A model generated the notes under the pieces. The model was not told the origin of the DNA. It saw only the letters and a program-made list of their open reading frames with translations, and did no database searches. A DNA stretch of 25,682 nucleotides from an uncultured Lachnospiraceae bacterium. GTDB taxonomy: Bacteria > Bacillota > Clostridia > Lachnospirales > Lachnospiraceae. Location: the NCBI GenBank assembly GCA_902473545.1, contig CABRSG010000003.1:1-25682 (forward strand), written 5' to 3'. This document shows positions 22,783 to 25,682 of the stretch, piece after piece. Numbering within the stretch: the stretch's first letter is position 1; each line of letters opens with the position of its first letter. Both the position numbers and the translations under genes were made by a program.

Positions 22783-24270
22783 TCAGCCCGCCTGGGCTGC
22801 TTTCTTCTTCTCCTCGATATTTTTCTGAATAACCACCATCTGTTCTCTGGTCAGCCTGCTTTTTCTCATTGCCAGAATCGTGCAGAGCCAGCCCAGAATC
22901 GGGAAGCCGCAGGAAAGCAGAACCGTCATAAGGCGGACGCCTGTTGTCAGCGGGTCTCCCTGCTGCGGAGTGGTTGTGGTATAGCCGATGAAGCCGATTA
23001 AAAACGTTGCAACCGACGCGCCAAGCGCGGAAATCACTTTGTCGATAAAGGAATATGCCGCAGATATCGTAGCCGGCATATATTTTCCGGAACGGTACAG
23101 CTCATGGTCGATTACGTCCATACGCATTGCCGCCGTCGCGGTCGATACGACCATCTTTGTCGCATTATTTCCAAGCATCATAATCAGGAAGATTGCCGTC
23201 GGCAATATCGAAACCGTAATAGAGGTCGTGTCCGAGAACAGCAGGAATACGGAAAAAATCACATTCCAGATAATGCAGACCCAGGTCCATTCCACTACCG
23301 TCTTCATGTTTCCTCTTTTTCCCGCAAGCCTTGCCCCGATAACCACAAACAAAAGGGAAGGAATCATTGCCACTGCGGAAATAATCGTTGAAATTGACAT
23401 GTTTCCAATCATAATGCCGTACAGCATCGTTGATACGACAGACGCGCCGCCGATGGTCTGGGCGAGCTTGTCCGAGCTTCCGGCAATGATGTATCTCTGC
23501 AGCTCTTTGTTATCCTTAATCACGCCCAGCATATCGCGCATGGACGGCTTTTCTTCTTTTTTGTCCTTTTTTACAATTCCCTGGAAGTTTTCCGGCTTAT
23601 CAAAAGCGCTTACTCCGATGCAGGAAATAAGGAACAGTACCAGCGATACGCCCACGCACACCAGATTCAGAACAGAGAGAAACGGCGTGCCGATTTCATT
23701 GTTAAAACGCGGAAGCAGTACCACCATCGCAATCATGGACATAATCATCGGAACGAAATAGCCGTAAATTGTGGACCAGACGCCGACCACCGGGCGCTGC
23801 TCCGGGTCGTTGGTGATAACCGGTCCCAGCAGGTTGGTGGAAACGCCTGTCAGCGTATATCCGACAATGTAAAGCAGATAGCATACTACAAAGAAAATCA
23901 GTCCGGACGTACCATGCAAATGCCCGGCGCCCCAGTTACACATCGCCGTGGTAGCCAGCGACATCACCGCCCAGCCGGCGAGCATAAAAATACGGATTTT
24001 TCCGTGTCTGGTATTGACGCGCTCAATCAGATACGCACAGATCGGGTCGGTAATGCCGTCAAAGAGACGGGATACCGTCATAATAAGTCCGGTAACGCCT
24101 ACCAGAATGCCAAAGTTGCTGTTGCCTATGTACGTTGCATAGGTCATCAGAAAATAAAAACACATCGGCGCGGCTGTACAGAGCTGCGAAACCGCAATCT
24201 GCCACGTTTTCGCCCTCCTGTACTGAATGCCGTCCTGCTCTGAACGTGATATTTTCTTTTTCTTTTCCAT
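22783..24270 (-). CDS. GPH-family (MelB-like) glycoside/sugar cation symporter
   Basis: A 495-residue transporter with about twelve membrane helices of the glycoside-pentoside-hexuronide (GPH, MFS_2) family. It imports sugars or glycosides with Na+ or H+. Typical features are the first-helix region TYATYIGNSNFGILVGV, the loop SRLFDGITDPICAYLIERVNTRHGKIR with the Asp/Arg/Lys pattern of loop 2-3, and a central hydrophilic loop rich in Lys and Glu (about 225-245). A short Lys-rich tail ends the protein. The ATG at 24270 follows AAAGGAG by about 7 bases. The gene lies between an AraC-type regulator and a GH106-like hydrolase in one direction, a common regulator-transporter-hydrolase layout. Confidence 0.92.
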   Translation of the reverse strand: MEKKKKISRSEQDGIQYRRAKTWQIAVSQLCTAAPMCFYFLMTYATYIGNSNFGILVGVTGLIMTVSRLFDGITDPICAYLIERVNTRHGKIRIFMLAGWAVMSLATTAMCNWGAGHLHGTSGLIFFVVCYLLYIVGYTLTGVSTNLLGPVITNDPEQRPVVGVWSTIYGYFVPMIMSMIAMVVLLPRFNNEIGTPFLSVLNLVCVGVSLVLFLISCIGVSAFDKPENFQGIVKKDKKEEKPSMRDMLGVIKDNKELQRYIIAGSSDKLAQTIGGASVVSTMLYGIMIGNMSISTIISAVAMIPSLLFVVIGARLAGKRGNMKTVVEWTWVCIIWNVIFSVFLLFSDTTSITVSILPTAIFLIMMLGNNATKMVVSTATAAMRMDVIDHELYRSGKYMPATISAAYSFIDKVISALGASVATFLIGFIGYTTTTPQQGDPLTTGVRLMTVLLSCGFPILGWLCTILAMRKSRLTREQMVVIQKNIEEKKKAAQAG

Positions 24271-24392
24271 TGTTCTTCTCCTTTGATAGATTGATTTTAT
24301 CTGTAATACATTTTAATCCAGACCTGCCGTATTTTTTAGAAAGAAACAACGGAAATTTAGCACAATTTTATTGCATGGACGCCGTAACTCAG

Positions 24393-25061
24393 TTACAGCT
24401 TCATCCGCATCATACTGCGGTACTGCTTGGCAGTCTGCCCCTGGAATTTCTTAAAAAGGCGGGCGTAATAATTTTCATCGTAAATGCCGACCCGCGCCGC
24501 CACCTCATGGATGGGCAGATCGGTCGTCGCCAGCAGGATGAGGGAGGACTGGATGCGCTTTTCGTTCATGTAATACGTCAGTGTCTTTCCCGTCTCCTTT
24601 TTAAACTGCGCGGACAGATAATTGAGGCTGATATTTACCTCCTCCGCGATGGATTTCAGGGACAGCGGCTCCCTGATATGGAAGTCTATATAGTTCACGG
24701 CGTCGCGGATGACGCTGGAATATCCGCGCATAGAGTGATTTCTAACCAGCAGACAGTATTTGCGCATCATGACATGGCTTAAATCCGCCAGCTCCGTAAC
24801 GCGGGCGGCGTTCTCAATCTGCTTCGCAAAGGCTTCCGAAATCCGGTCTATGTATACGGGATGTACCTCCGCCTGCTGCACCGCTTTCCGGAACAGCGTG
24901 TTCCACACCACCATCATATTTTTTACATCGCGCAGGTTGTCATCGTTTCTCGGCTTCAGGCGGTAGTGCTTAAAGCCCTGCGTGACCTCTATGATTTTTT
25001 CCATATCCCCGATCTGGATGGCTTCCATCATCTGGTCTTCGTAGCGGTACCGCTCCTCCAC
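24393..25061 (-). CDS. AraC-family transcriptional regulator, 5'-truncated
   Basis: A 222-residue frame starting at GTG 25061 contains a helical middle region (about 1-110, with MRKYCLLVRNHSMRGYS) and a complete AraC DNA-binding domain (about 115-218). The domain shows two helix-turn-helix units: LKSIAEEVNISLNYLSAQFKKETG and IHEVAARVGIYDENYYARLFKKF. Coding sequence in the same frame continues upstream of the GTG (SREEQ...DSLRIAA) up to about 25104, where it abuts a foreign hydrolase gene. The N-terminal sensor half that related regulators of about 400 residues carry is absent. The GTG has no good ribosome binding site but lies 5 bases after the hydrolase stop codon, so coupled translation is possible. 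It probably once controlled the GPH transporter and GH106-like genes; its present function is doubtful. Confidence 0.8.
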   Translation of the reverse strand: MEERYRYEDQMMEAIQIGDMEKIIEVTQGFKHYRLKPRNDDNLRDVKNMMVVWNTLFRKAVQQAEVHPVYIDRISEAFAKQIENAARVTELADLSHVMMRKYCLLVRNHSMRGYSSVIRDAVNYIDFHIREPLSLKSIAEEVNISLNYLSAQFKKETGKTLTYYMNEKRIQSSLILLATTDLPIHEVAARVGIYDENYYARLFKKFQGQTAKQYRSMMRMKL

Positions 25062-25066
25062 TGCGG

Positions 25067-25682
25067 CTATCCGCAGCGAATCCTCCTCTTCCTGCTCTTC
25101 TCTACTCTGGATACGGGACCGCCGGTCGGATATTTTCCCGGCGCCTCTCCCTTGTCCAGCCAGCAGTTTGCCGTCATCGGCAGAGGATATTCCGCCTTTC
25201 CCGCCGCCGCGACCACGTTCACATAGCCCGCCACATAGTAGGCGCTGAACAGCTCCTCCGCGCAGGCGCCGAACACCTCGCTCCAGCTTCCGCCGGCGGC
25301 GCCGTTTTCTACCGCTGCCCGGACATCCGGAACCATCGTCTCCGTGTGGGCTTTCATGTAATCCGCAAACTCCTGCGGCACTCTTCCGTAAAACAGCTCG
25401 TCTGCATAATCGGAGTTCTCTCTTGCGGTCCCCATCAGTCCCGTCTCATTTTCCACCTGCACGGTAATCACCGTATTTTCTGTCTCATCTATGCTGCGGA
25501 TATGCGCTATCAGCGCGGCAAACGCTTTCGCGTCCGCCTCCCGCGTGGCGTCGCACAGATAGGAGAGGGTCGTGTACGGCATTTCATAGAAGTCCTTTCT
25601 GCGGATGAAATTCTTTCCCTTTTCCACCTGCGCGCGCGCAAACCGTACCAGATCCGTTTTCACCCATTCGGGCGCATAGTAA
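25067..25682 (-). pseudogene. GH35-like hydrolase (DUF5597 type, beta-galactosidase-like), truncated and partial
   Basis: Coding sequence enters from beyond the right edge (YAPEWVKTDLVRFARAQVEKG) and continues for about 190 codons. It includes a VQVENETG motif, the Asn-Glu acid/base strand of clan GH-A, and MTANCWLDKGEAPGKYPTGGPVSRV, typical of GH35-like proteins with a DUF5597 domain. Right after GGPVSRV, where relatives go on to the next barrel strand (WKAAAPDIDLLAPDIY-like), the frame changes to a basic tail (EKSRKRRIRCG) and stops at 25067. The tail is AraC coding sequence read in another frame. The gene is thus missing its 3' half, and its start lies outside the window. Activity is not expected, as half of the barrel is missing. 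Confidence 0.75.

Noticed and set aside
24385..24397. GTAACT/AGTTAC palindrome at the end of the AraC gene
   Set aside because: The one-base centre cannot form a hairpin loop, there is no T-run, and part of it is coding sequence.

Overview
The window looks like chromosomal DNA of a gut-type Lachnospiraceae (Clostridia). The grounds are strong AAGGAG/GGAGG ribosome binding sites, a clostridial gene repertoire (TatD-linked radical SAM, YkgJ cysteine cluster, PhoU-fused Na/Pi transporter, GPH sugar transporter) and plant-glycan catabolic loci. No rRNA, tRNA, CRISPR, phage or insertion-sequence gene was seen. Nearly all genes lie on the minus strand; the exceptions are mntP at the left edge and a DeoR/ABC-ATPase pair in the middle.

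Region 1 (1-4.4 kb), metal homeostasis and housekeeping. A promoter, a yybP-ykoY-type Mn2+ riboswitch and an overlapping intrinsic terminator precede mntP, a Mn2+ exporter. Facing it are a radical SAM protein, a pyridoxamine kinase, a YkgJ-like cysteine-cluster protein and an alpha/beta hydrolase remnant with an internal deletion. Two gene-free stretches (2465-2879 and 4059-4356) hold non-coding or decayed sequence, including a perfect 10-bp inverted repeat.

Region 2 (4.36-8.4 kb), phosphate. A Na/Pi cotransporter with a PhoU-like tail, a PhoB-type regulator and a PhoR-type kinase form one leftward operon. It is preceded by TTTACA repeats in 11-bp phase (Pho-box-like) and ends at a strong terminator. 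Upstream lie thioredoxin and a secreted double-PepSY protein.

Region 3 (9.5-20 kb), a glycan locus. A leftward operon runs ATPase, permease, sugar-binding protein, GH127 beta-L-arabinofuranosidase, GH31 alpha-xylosidase/alpha-glucosidase, then a terminator. Divergent from it are a DeoR-family regulator with an unusual effector pocket and a second, orphan double-NBD sugar ATPase. That ATPase keeps one consensus ATP site and has lost the other. The shared AT-rich intergenic region carries a repeated TTTGTTTTC motif near both promoters. The regulator-ATPase pair is the best candidate for something undescribed.

Region 4 (20-25.7 kb), a second, visibly more GC-rich catabolic locus: a GH106-like (rhamnosidase-type) hydrolase, a GPH-family transporter and an AraC-type regulator lacking its N-terminal part. 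The AraC remnant is fused at about 25.1 kb, out of frame, to a GH35-like (DUF5597-type) hydrolase that is truncated at its 3' end and runs off the right edge. This looks like a deletion junction, or an assembly chimera, that broke two genes.
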